This document shows, one piece after another, positions 25,151 through 35,586 of a DNA stretch of 64,000 bases; positions within the stretch are counted from its first letter, which is position 1, and each line of letters begins with the position of its first letter. The DNA is from Drosophila miranda. Its lineage: Eukaryota > Arthropoda > Insecta > Diptera > Drosophilidae. Below the pieces are notes generated by a model. It was given only the letters and a program-made list of their open reading frames with translations. It had not been told where the DNA came from and did no database searches. The stretch is from assembly GCF_003369915.1 (NCBI RefSeq), contig NC_046675.1, forward strand, positions 4,402,001 to 4,466,000, written 5' to 3'. Made by a program: the position numbers and the translations under genes.

Positions 25151-26344
25151 ATGGAGGCAACAGCTGCTAAAACTACCGTCCCCCCCGTCAGCTCCAGCTC
25201 CAGCACAACATCCAGCGAAAAAATGAACTACGCACTGCAAGTGGCCCTGCAGACGATCAAAGAGCGATGCATACAGCTGCAGCGGAGGGTGACCAGCATG
25301 GAGGAGGAGAACCAGCGGCTGCGCGAGGCCAACGCCAAGGGCTCCAGTGGTGTCCAGCCGGGCAGTGGCGGCGGCGGCGACGACTCGCTATCCCTGCGCA
25401 CACAAGTGGCCGAGCTGCAGCGCCAGAAGGAGCAGCTTGAGGAGCACATCGGCATGGTCTCGAACGAGAATCGCAGACTGTGGTCGCGTCTGTCACAAAT
25501 CTCCAAGGACCAGCAGCAACAGCAGCTGCTGCTGGCACAGGCCCCGGCAAAGGCCGAGGATGCGTCACCCGACTCGCGTGCCAATCAGAATCTTATTCGC
25601 TCCAAGACTTTCACACAGCACTCGCCAAATCCGCACTTGCGCCAGAAGATGATCTCAGATGGCCTGAGGGACATCAGTCTCGAGGAGATAGTCCTGGACG
25701 ACTTCGGGGCCGGCGACACAGAGATGGGCTATCCCTACGGCCTGCCCGTGGAGGAAACGACGTCCAGTGAACCAGATGCCAATTTGGATGCCAAACGTTG
25801 CATGGATGGGCTGCAGGACCTGCGACGGGAGGCCTTGAAGCAGCAGCAGGAGCTGAGCTCCGCCCTCACGCTGCTGGAGAGCCGCATTGGTAAGCACTCG
25901 TATTTCGTCTCATCATCGATGGAAAACTTATAGTTATTGTTATCTTATCTTTTCACAGCACTGCAGCCCTGCCGGGAGTGCGCCCAAAAGGCAGCCAAGA
26001 AGCCAGAAATGGCAGATAAGAGCCTCGAAACCGATGAGAGTCTCAACAACGAGCTCAAACTCTACCACAGCGAGCACAATGACACGCTCAATGGCTACAA
26101 TGGGCATGCCTCCGCCCCACCGTCTAGGATCAATATTATCCAGGAAAAACTGAAGGCCGACGCTGCCGATGCCATGGAGAAGACCTGCCCCATGTGCGGC
26201 AAGCTATACTCCAGCCAGGTGTCGTTCAACGCGTTCCGCGATCATGTGGAGATGCACTTCATTGACGATGCCTTAGAGATGGAGATCGACGGCAGTGTGG
26301 AGCGCCAATTCGAGTTCGTTTCGCATACGGTGGGCGACTTCTGA
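25151..26344 (+). CDS. spn-F: Coiled-coil protein with C-terminal C2H2 zinc finger, probable Spindle-F
   Basis: Two exons, 25151-25889 and 25959-26344, join at phase 1 (ATTG/GTAAGC, CACAG/CA) to give 374 residues. After a Ser/Thr-rich start, residues 24-130 form long heptad-like helices (TIKERCIQLQRRVTSMEEEN and RTQVAELQRQKEQLEEHI) interrupted by a Gly-rich linker. A Gln-rich patch follows, then an acidic conserved block (ISLEEIVLDDFG) and another coiled-coil segment crossing the intron. A CxxC (C251, C254) and a single zinc finger C323-x2-C326-x15-H342-x3-H346 end the protein; this finger resembles those of TAX1BP1/UBZ type. Size, architecture and neighbourhood match Drosophila spn-F, an IKK-epsilon (Ik2) partner in oocyte microtubule organisation and bristle growth. 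That identification is from memory; the gene model is firm. Confidence 0.82.
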
Positions 26345-28080
26345 CCCAACAAACGTATCTATTTCGCCACTGAACTCTGACCAATAACCCAATTCACCAT
26401 ACCCAAAATGATAATGAAACTAGTGTTACTAGTGTTAAAGCAATAGGGTGCATAGAACCGTGCTTCTCGCTTTCCTGTGGAGGCATTGTTACGTTACGTT
26501 GCTTTGTTTAAGCAGATAGAATATGAAAACATTAATCAAAATCAGTTGCATTAATTGAATGCTCCTTTTATATATATAATGTATTCTTAACTATAGTACG
26601 TGTGTATGTATATTTAATTTTTAGTAATAGAATGCGAAATACGGATTAAATGTAATGCCTTAAAATGCTAAGCGACTTTCTATTGCCGCAGAAACATTTC
26701 GGAGATTCATTCATTCGGCGATGATTGAAAAGTGAAACTAAAAGACTCCTCTCCAGCTCTGTCCGCTCATAATTGTGTGTCCAATATAAGTAGTAATGAC
26801 AAATGCTTGGCCCATTGTTATACCTAATTGGCGCCTCTTATGCACGCTTCCCATTGGATGCCACAACATTATGGATATTACGAAATTTTTTTCAAAGAAG
26901 TTATTACGCAAAATATGCGAAGTGTGCGGAACTGATGAGAGAGGGTCTCCCTCGAGGTAAAAAGCTATCAATCATATTTATCATAGGACTTAAGTGACCC
27001 TGAAAAGCTGGCCAATGTGTAGCCCTAACTTTGATTTTGGTTTGTAATTAAAATGCTAATTTTTGCAGCTACTTTCTTTAATGTCGTCACAACAGAGGGG
27101 ATTCCTTATAGCGTTCATTTATATGAAATAAGGCATATCAAAATTTGCAAAGGACATTGAACCGAGATCAGATCTTAAAAGTGGCATATTATTGGCATTT
27201 AATTTTTTGGAATCAGCTCGATACACAATAGAGCTCTCTTAGTAATGTTATATCCCATATCCCTGCAGCCCAAAAAATTACTGTTTAGTAAATACAAATT
27301 TATTAGTCTTTCAACTTCAAGGGTACATATATTAACTTCGTATCCAACATCTGCTTTCTTAATGGTTTTTTATCAAACATTACCATATATGTAAATGTCG
27401 GTCAGCAACATATCTCCCCAAATAGTTTGAATTTTTTTCTAATAAAATAAATGTGGCATGAGGGAAAGGAAAGGGACTTTTCATACCGTACAGCCTTGCC
27501 ATGTTGAACCCCAGACAACTTCTCCCAAAGATCTGTTTTCCGCATTTCCATAGGGGCCGGGCCATTCTTTCAAGAGCGTTTATTAAATGTTTTTCCTTCG
27601 CCCCATAAATATTGCACAGACTTCAAGTAATCCATCATTTATCATTTCGAAAAGAAACGACTGCAATTAGACTGCCAGTTGCTGCTACTGTTTGGCGTTT
27701 GATTTGCCACTAATAATCGCTCCACTTAGGTTTTTCGATTCGAGCCCGATTCCGAGACGTTGCGGTGGCATACACCAGCTACTCGCACCGTGGCATAGTC
27801 GTCACTAAAGACACTATAAAAGTTATCGAGATGTGGGGGAACCGTTTCAGTTGTGCGACGACCGCACCACCAGCGACAGCAGCAGCAGTTGCCACCGTTA
27901 GTTATAGTATTCACCGGGAGATCCGTATTCGTATTCGTATTCATATTCGCATTCGCATATGAGAAATTATGCAAAACTGAAAGCGACCCGAGACAAAGAC
28001 AAGCACGCGCGTTTCCGTTTCCCAGCATCAATTAAAGAACCATAAACAGAACAATCGGGAGATTGCAAATCTGTAAAACA
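26345..28080. other. Intergenic region between the spn-F-like gene and the first carbonic anhydrase
   Basis: The left part is the 3'UTR of the upstream gene, with a candidate ATTAAA near 26645. The right part holds the promoter of the carbonic anhydrase and an ATTCGT hexamer repeat at 27923-27959. No coding signal is seen. Confidence 0.55.
27815..27852 (+). promoter_or_regulatory. TATA box and initiator, carbonic anhydrase 1
   Basis: TATAAAAG at 27815-27822 is followed by TCAGTT at 27847-27852, an initiator match. The A of the initiator is 34 nt downstream of the first T of the TATA box. This predicts a 5'UTR of about 230 nt. Confidence 0.5.
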
Positions 28081-29877
28081 ATGCCAGAATCGAGAATTTT
28101 TCAAAAACTTTTACTATTGCTGCCGCTTGCCTATACCAACAAGCCGCAACTACCGCATAATGGTAATCCCATTGGAAAGAACTCCAAGTGAAACTGAATG
28201 ACATATCTTAAAAGAAATGTAAAATCTACTGGACACCATTCCAAATCGAACTCTTTTCCCATTAACAATCAATAATAATTAATCATTCCATGCCCTTGTT
28301 TGGAGAGCAACCAAAGAAATGAGAGAGTCGATCGATGTCGAATAAAATTACATCTAAACCAATTTAAAACTTATTCATGGTCTGCGCTAATAGGATTATG
28401 AGCCGCTTATCGGTTGAACGAAAGTGAAATTTGTCTCAGACCTGGTTTCTGCTTCAATATCGATTTTACAGATGATGACGATCATCGTGTGCATCATTGG
28501 AACTATGAATATCACGGAAACGACTGGGGTGGCACTTGTCGGACGGGACTACGGCAATCCCCCATAAGATTGGCCGTTCAAAAAGTGAGTTCTAAGTTCT
28601 AAAAAGGTTGATGAACAAGCCCACAAAAAATGCAATGCTGCAAGAAAAACACTACTGTTTCTCTTAGATGTTGCAAGAAATATGCTGTAAAAATATATCA
28701 GTTGAGTAAACATTAGAAAAATTCAAGTAAAAGCAAACATTGGAGATGTTTCCAATCCCTTTAATGTGTTTTAACATGTTTAAGCTCATAGTTGAAGTTA
28801 CCAAAAGACTATAACCATCCATTTGTTTCCGCTTTGCGCATTGAGCGCTAATTTGATGATTTAAACTAAAGTCTTGAGTACAAACAAATTGCTTCCGAAT
28901 GAGACAAATTGGAAACTCTTTTAACGCACACTTTTCGTATTATAAGAGTTAATGGTTTTGAGGGGGTGGGTGATACATACATATATATGGAAGAAATTCA
29001 TTTCAATAACCTGAAATTTTCTTCATGCTTTCTGCCAGTCGCTTTTAGTAGCAATGCCGCGGATTACGTTCGGGAACTACGACACAAAGCTGAGACCTCC
29101 ACTCACCTTGGTGAACAACGGGCATTCGGGTAGGTCATGTCTCTACATTTCCATACGTATGTTAATCCACTCTGATACTCCGCAGCTCACATGGACATAC
29201 CAGAGACGCTTGACAACAGCAGACCATTTATAACTGGAGGGCTCCTCAAGGGTCGGTACATTGCGGAGGGTCTCCATTTCCATTGGGGATCGCCGAACTG
29301 GCGTGGATCCGAGCATTCGATCCAAGATCACCGCTATGATGTGGAAATGCACATTGTTCATAGGAATTCAAGGTACACCGATTTCCCCGAAGCATTAAAG
29401 TATAAAGATGGCGTCGCTGTGCTTGGAGTTATGTTCAAAATTGTCCAAGTATGTTTTCCTAGAAACGTTTTGATCCTCAAGTGAACTCAAACATAACCCT
29501 TTGGCTTTCAGACACCAGATGCCTTTTTTCCCGGTCTGAACAAAATCTTTGCCCAGCTTCCAAAGATTAAAAAATATAAAGAGGAAGCGACAATTTTGGG
29601 CAGCCTAACATTGGGACAAGTGTTCGGAAATTTGAACACCCGCGACTTTTTCACGTACAAGGGATCGTTGACGACGCCCGAATGCGAGGAGGCTGTTACC
29701 TGGACCGTGTTCTCCCAGCCCCTGCCCATAAGCTTTGCAGCGGTCTCGCGGTTTTGGAACCTACGCAGCTCTGACGGTTACAGATTGGTCAACAACTATC
29801 GAAACATTCAGCCCAGGAATAACCGGCCCGTGTACTATCGTACCAGCCCGAATCAGATAAACAATTTGCTTGGCTAG
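28081..29877 (+). CDS. Secreted alpha-carbonic anhydrase (first of tandem pair)
   Basis: The enzyme hydrates CO2 to bicarbonate. Exons: 28081-28162, 28472-28584, 29039-29129, 29186-29448 and 29512-29877 (stop TAG). All are in frame (intron phases 1, 0, 1, 0), giving 304 residues. The 27-residue exon 1 encodes a hydrophobic signal peptide (MPESRIFQKLLLLLPLAYT). The zinc ligands are present: H126 and H128 in GLHFHWGS, and H151 in EMHIVH. Also kept are the gatekeeping Glu (GSEH), the Thr pair in SLTTPE, and the proton-shuttle His of NNGHS (H94). It should therefore be catalytically active. Exon 3 was started at 29039 because the nearer AGs give a stop or the wrong frame. The C-terminus is short and has no obvious GPI signal, so it is probably secreted. 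An AATAAA lies at 29954-29959. Confidence 0.92.
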
Positions 29878-29953
29878 TAATGATCATTGGAGGAGAGGAC
29901 CAAAGATGGGAGCGAAAAATACACCTATTTTTATTATTTATTTCATATTTTAC

Positions 29954-29959
29954 AATAAA
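29954..29959 (+). terminator. Poly(A) signal AATAAA, carbonic anhydrase 1
   Basis: Lies 77 nt after the stop codon and is followed by a GT/T-rich stretch. Confidence 0.6.
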
Positions 29960-30824
29960 AGGATAAAAGAATTTTAAAATCAAATTCTGTTGATTGTTTC
30001 TGTTTGAACGAAACCGAATATCTTCCTATAAAGCCACTTTTACAGGATGAAGACATACTAAATGCGAAGTTAATGTCAGTTAAAGAGATTTGGATTATGG
30101 GTATATGTAATAAATTGGAGATTGTTTTAATACGACATTAAAGTGTTCTTCAGGATGGCTTCAATGTTAAATATTATTACCATTATGCCTCTTATTCTGA
30201 CAGAAGTCTAAATAGAGAATAGCCCACCCCTAATGTAAATATATGTACTACATACATACTTATCCTGAAAAGCTATCAGTTATGAAGAATTCAAGGTATG
30301 ACATCTGGATTTTATTTTATAATCACAATATAATTTTAAGCTGCGATAATAATTACTACACCAGAGCCGAGGCAGAAGTCAGAGATATACTGAGAATAAA
30401 TGTTACCCAAGATCAGTTACCCAAGCAGAAACTAATCGGTACGGAATCGGAACTGCACTAATGGTTATTACATTTGCTTAAACTACAAATTTAAGTATAA
30501 AAATATAATTCCTAGAAATGGTACTATATTCAACAAATTTTCCATTGATGACCTCCAAGAGTTATCAGTCGGAAAAGTACTTAGGCAAATAGAGCCCTAA
30601 TTTTTACCGATACCAAATAGCTTACGTGCCACATTGTGTCACGTGGGAAGTTACAATATAATGACTCTCCGACAGTGTGACAGCCAAAAGCTTACCCAGA
30701 CACGTATTGATCTGAAATGAAGTTCGTTCTCCTTCTCCATTCGATCCGACACCTTAGTAATTTGTAGTTTGATTCGCGCTGCTGGATAATTGCCAATGCA
30801 ATTTGTTACTCCTCTCTTTTTATA

Positions 30825-30990
30825 CCCTTCCAGAGGGTATTGTCATTATGTTGATTTCATAAAGTATACAAGTAATTTATCATCCATGTCTATGCAGACT
30901 ATTTCTTCAGTTCTGAAACTGAAGATCGTATCACTATACCATTTTTGCAGCTACAGCCTGTTGGTCAGCCATTTCAGATTAAGATCGTAC
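30825..30990. repeat. Degenerate dispersed repeat fragment (TATACCCTTCCAGAGGGTA head)
   Basis: The head TATACCCTTCCAGAGGGTAT, followed by a run ending in ...AAAGTATAC... and CCATGTCTATG, resembles a repeat that is very common in obscura-group flies (ACCCTTGCAGAGGGTATT followed by CATGTCCGTCTG). This assignment is from memory. Confidence 0.35.
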
Positions 30991-31544
30991 TCTGAACTAT
31001 AAACCGATGCATCTTCAAGGGTATCAAATGCTTAAGTCTTTGAAGCTTGCTCTCCTTTCTTCTTTCCTATTTATTTATAAATCAAACCAAAAGCCGGTAA
31101 ATGAAGTGGCCATTAATTACACGCTGTGGATGCGGCAAAACTCAATTATTTGCCTATCTGGTTTTCTAGCTGCAAAGCTTCTACGTAAATTGAGCCCATG
31201 GGCGGATTAGAGTATTGCTGCGATGCTGCACAGTGGTGCCTTTTCAGGATTTTGAAGAAAAGCCTCACAAAACAATGATCGCTATGTACATTGGATTTCT
31301 GAATGAAATAATTTTCTTTGACTTACGAATTGAATTTGGAATACTTGTTAGTATTATTCTGAGGACGTCTTGTGTTTTTAGTAAGAATGGATGCATTTTT
31401 TCTAGTTTTAGTTGTGAAAAGGTGCCACCGTGCGGCAAGACTGCAAATGATTGCGCTTATCAGACCCAGCCTTATATACACGCCCATTTAGAAGTTATTG
31501 CTGATGCAAGTGGGCTGATGCTGGTGTTGGTCCGCTGCTGCCAG

Positions 31545-31582
31545 TATAAATGGTCCTGCCTGGCTCTGGGAGACTTACAGTC
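31545..31582 (+). promoter_or_regulatory. TATA box and initiator, carbonic anhydrase 2
   Basis: TATAAATGG at 31545 is followed by TTACAGTC at 31575-31582, with the initiator A 34 nt downstream of the TATA start. This is the same spacing as in the upstream paralogue. It predicts a 5'UTR of about 50 nt. Confidence 0.5.
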
Positions 31583-31629
31583 TTCTTGCAATCTCCTGCG
31601 CGAACAGAACGGGCAGGAATCATTAGAAA

Positions 31630-32807
31630 ATGTATCATCCTTTGCCTGCTTTCGGCTGCCTGCTTCTGCTTGTGGTCTTCACCTGCTCCAACGCCTTGAT
31701 TCGTACGTATTGATGATGCCTCTGCTTCAGATCTGTTGTCTATAGCTTTCCCTTAGATATATCTGAGGAATATCTGACTGCCATAAGGCTCGATCAGGCG
31801 GAAGACCAGGCAGCCGGAGACTATAACTACGATCAGCAGGGCGATGACTGGGAGGGTCTATGTCAGACGGGACAGGCACAGTCACCTATTGCTCTCAATG
31901 TAGAGGAAGTAAGTTTGAAATCTTGACAGAACGAGGAATATAATCAGCTGGGGAAATGTTCCACAGACCGAGGATATGTATGTTCCACGCATTCGCTTTC
32001 ACTATTATAATGAAACCCTGCAAACGCCTCTTGTCCTGATGAACAATGGCCACACAGGTGAGTGACTGAATGATCCTTTGAGCTAATGATTGAACTTGAT
32101 TTTGAACAGCCAACATGGTCATACCACCCACCCAGTTGGGGCCGCGTGCCTACATCAATGGTGCTCTTCTGCCGGGCGACTTTGAGGCCCAGAGCGTGCA
32201 CTTCCATTGGGGATCGAGGAACTCCAGTGGCGTGGAGCATTTGGTGAACTATAATATCGAAAAAGCACAGGTGGAGATGCATATCGTTCACAAGAATACA
32301 CGATACGCCACCACCTCGGAGGCCAGTAAGCATCGGGATGGCCTCGCCGTGCTCGGCGTGCTGATCCGCCCCGGAAGGAGGCAAAACTCCAGGAACTCCG
32401 GCCTCACCAAGATCTTCAATCGGGTGCCCCGCATAGTTCAATACAACACTAATGCCACAATAAATGGTCGCTTGGAGGTTGCACAGCTGCTGGGATCTGT
32501 CGTAACGGGAGAGTTCTTCACCTATAATGGTTAGTCCACACCCAGTCCCAGAAATAGTTCGATATTGGTATCTTCCACTCTCCTTAACCTCTGTTTAGGA
32601 TCGCTGACTACACCGGACTGTGCTGAGGCTGTTACTTGGATTGTGTTCCCAGATGTTCTCGAGCTGCAGTATCGACTTATAGAGAGATTGTTCAACCTGA
32701 GAGATTCACGCTCCAGACCTTTGATCAACAACTATCGCGACCTACAAGATACAAATGGAAGACCAATCTACTATCGTCGTTTACCAGATCTACCAAATCT
32801 TGTCTAA
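31630..32807 (+). CDS. Secreted alpha-carbonic anhydrase (second of tandem pair)
   Basis: Exons: 31630-31702, 31757-31908, 31967-32057, 32110-32529 and 32599-32807 (stop TAA). Phases are 1, 0, 1, 1, giving 314 residues. Exon 1 is a clean signal peptide (MYHPLPAFGCLLLLVVFTCS). Zinc ligands H136 and H138 (SVHFHWGS) and H163 (EMHIVH) are present, with GVEH, SLTTPD and the shuttle His of NNGHT (H104). It should be active. The loop GRRQNSRNSGLTKIF is more basic than in the upstream paralogue. The first three introns are at the same positions as in that gene but the last one differs. An AATAAA lies at 32970-32975. Confidence 0.92.
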
Positions 32808-35586
32808 TTTTCATAAAATTGAGAGTGTATTTGAAATACCTCCAAGATTTGTATCCTTTTTCGACTGCGCCTCCACTTTTTATGGGGATTTTCAAAATAT
32901 CATTCGAGTGCGACATCGTTTAATACCTTGTGTTTCGCTGCTGCAATGTGTTAAATATGATTACAGCAAAATAAACGGTTAAAAAAGCTGTAATGTGATT
33001 AATCTCATTTTATTTTATCTGATTAACATGTCATCTGATCAGAGATAAGAACTTACAACTGGCTTGACTTGGTCTTAAATCACCACTTGAGTTAGTTCCG
33101 GTGCGTGCAATTCAGAACTGGATTTTTGAGTTCAACAATTCATTTAATTGTCACTGGTTTGAACCGAGTGACCTTAAATTTATACCAAAGACCAACATTA
33201 AACATTTTCAGCACAAATTTACGTTTTGAAAAGAAACGTTTTCTGTCGCCGGCCACTTTTGCAGCATTTAGCTTTTGTCAGGGGCTAACTTTGCGCCTAC
33301 AAGTATGCTATGTCTCTTTTTGGGGCTGCCAGACTTATTGATTAGGCTTGTTTTTTTTCCTGGCGGTTTTCCATGAAAATTTAAATATTCTCGGGCCGGT
33401 GGACGAAATGTTGGAGCAATAAGAGCTCAATTGTGAATTTGATGCCATGCCAAAAAGTCTTTTTGTACGATATAACATATGTTAATCCCAAAATCTCAAT
33501 TAATAATAAAGTAAAAGTTAATTAACTTTGCATAGTCCAATTAATAAAATAAAACAAATATTGATAATCAATTTAGGAGAGCTCATCCTTGTGGATGGAA
33601 CACACTTCCCTCTGTTGCGTATAGAAGCTGCCGCACCAGAGCAGGCAAGAAATCGTTTTGGCTTGAGCTTTTGTCTGGTTATGACAGATTTACGGCGCCA
33701 TATATCCCCGCGAACAGATACGGCAAACTATTGGCGCCGAGATGAACGCTGCAGGGGGCCTAGGGAGTGGGGTAAATGGAGACTGGCACTGGGGACCTGA
33801 GGTACAGGTGAGGGCAAGATAAAAGGCAAGTCGGCATCGATGTTGCTTATACGCAACGTGCAACGGACGAACACGCACACGCACATGCGGGGGGACACAG
33901 GAAGGGGTCCACGTCCACATATGGGCTCCATAGACAATTTGCATTTGCAATTTTCACTGCAGTGCCTCTTGGAGGTCCTCTCGCTTCGCCCCCCTCCCGT
34001 TTCCGCTCTCCATTGAATGTTACTGTCGTTTTCTCGTTTTTCGCGACTCGCTGCGCACTGCATTTTTCACATTTTTCATTTCCGTTTCCGCTTCTACCTC
34101 AAAAAGAGAAAAGAATACCACCTTCCCAGTCCTACGCCCATGCTGCCAACCTCATACCCAGAATATTTGCGCTTTGTGCGTTTATCTTTGCCTCTGACTC
34201 TGCTGTCCCTTTCCCTGCCTGCCTCCTGGTCTGTCTCCTGCTTATTTGCAGATTAATTTGGCTGCTGTTGCCTTTCGTCCCGCTCTGGTGGTAGTCTCTC
34301 ACTCACCTGGGAGCAATTTGTCGCACAATCCTTTGTCACCAATCTGAAGGATCCTTCACTTTATTCCGTTGAAAATGTGCCATTTCCGGGTGTGTCGATA
34401 TGTTTCAACCATTGAATTTTCATGCATCTTCATTCATGAATTATCCCCCTACTGACACGAGTCCATCCTCCCTTGCTATCTTTTTATCAAACTATTTGTC
34501 TTGGCAGATTGCCTTTCTTGGCGTCAACAATGCAATGGATTGGACTTCAGGCGTGTAGAATGTTCTTAGATCAATCAGCGATACTTCAGTAAGAAACTAG
34601 ATCTTTCTTTGGTTTGCCATCTGATGCATTCCATCCGCATATCATTGTTTAGCTTCAATGGCATTGTCTACTGCACTGCACCCTGTGTCATGTGCATGTG
34701 GATGCATCAATCATCAGTAAGACTTTGGTGAATCGACCCTTACATCAACGCATTCAAGTGCTGCAGCTTGATGACAGAGCGGCATGTATTCCGTGAAGTT
34801 GAGGAGCCCCTTTAGAGACCCCAGACACCCTGTAGAGTCAAACAAATGGAATGAAGTACAAGCTATTCGTTTATCCACTTAAAGTAATCCACATGCTTAA
34901 GCTTTTATTCCAAAAATAAAGACAACAACAAATCATTCAAGTTTTTTGTGGTATAAAATTCAAAATTTGCTTTGTTTTCAAATGATTTAATTATTTAGTC
35001 TTAATTCAAGGCTTTGCAGCTCATCATCATTAAAAATGTGTTCTTAAGGACCAAGCCCTAGGCCTATAATCCACTTTTTTAGTCAGAACAAATCTGAATT
35101 TCTATGTACAGAACCAACACGTGTCCTCCATTTGCCCGCCCAGTTCATAATCCAAAGGAGAGGGCGGCGAAAACATGATTTTTTTGTTTTTTTTTTGTGG
35201 AAAGAATACACAAGGACACAACTGTTGTTCCTGCTGTTGCTGTTGCTGATGATGATGATGTTTCCGCTGGCTGACATTTAACGCGCATTTAACTAATTTC
35301 ATTTTAAATTGTTGACAATTAAGGGGAATTGCCAAGACGAATCGAGACGAGAGCAGGAGACCAATGCCTCGAGTACTTCAACAGAGAGGGAGAGAGGGAG
35401 TGAGTTCCTCTGGCATTTCCCACTCCTGCAACGCTGAACGAACACCACGTGCCATGTCGCAGTTAATTTGTTGGCAATAAGTTGGAACACAAGGCCTAAT
35501 TACAACAACACGCACGACATGACTGCGAAATTTTCATTAAAATGAGCCAGAAAGCGTACGCTACGGCATAGTCGGGTGCGAGGACA
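32808..35586. other. Intergenic region between carbonic anhydrase 2 and the DEG/ENaC gene
   Basis: The 3'UTR of the carbonic anhydrase (AATAAA at 32970-32975) is followed by about 2.5 kb of non-coding DNA with short microsatellites. One is a GATGAT/GTTGCT tract near 35230-35262. Frames here are not supported. The channel gene's promoter must lie at the right end but no TATA box is evident. Confidence 0.55.

Larger units (their letters stand above)
29878..31629. other. Intergenic region between the two carbonic anhydrases
   Basis: About 1.75 kb. It contains the polyadenylation signal of the upstream gene, a degenerate dispersed repeat near 30825 and the TATA promoter of the downstream gene. 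Open frames here have no recognisable domain. Confidence 0.55.
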
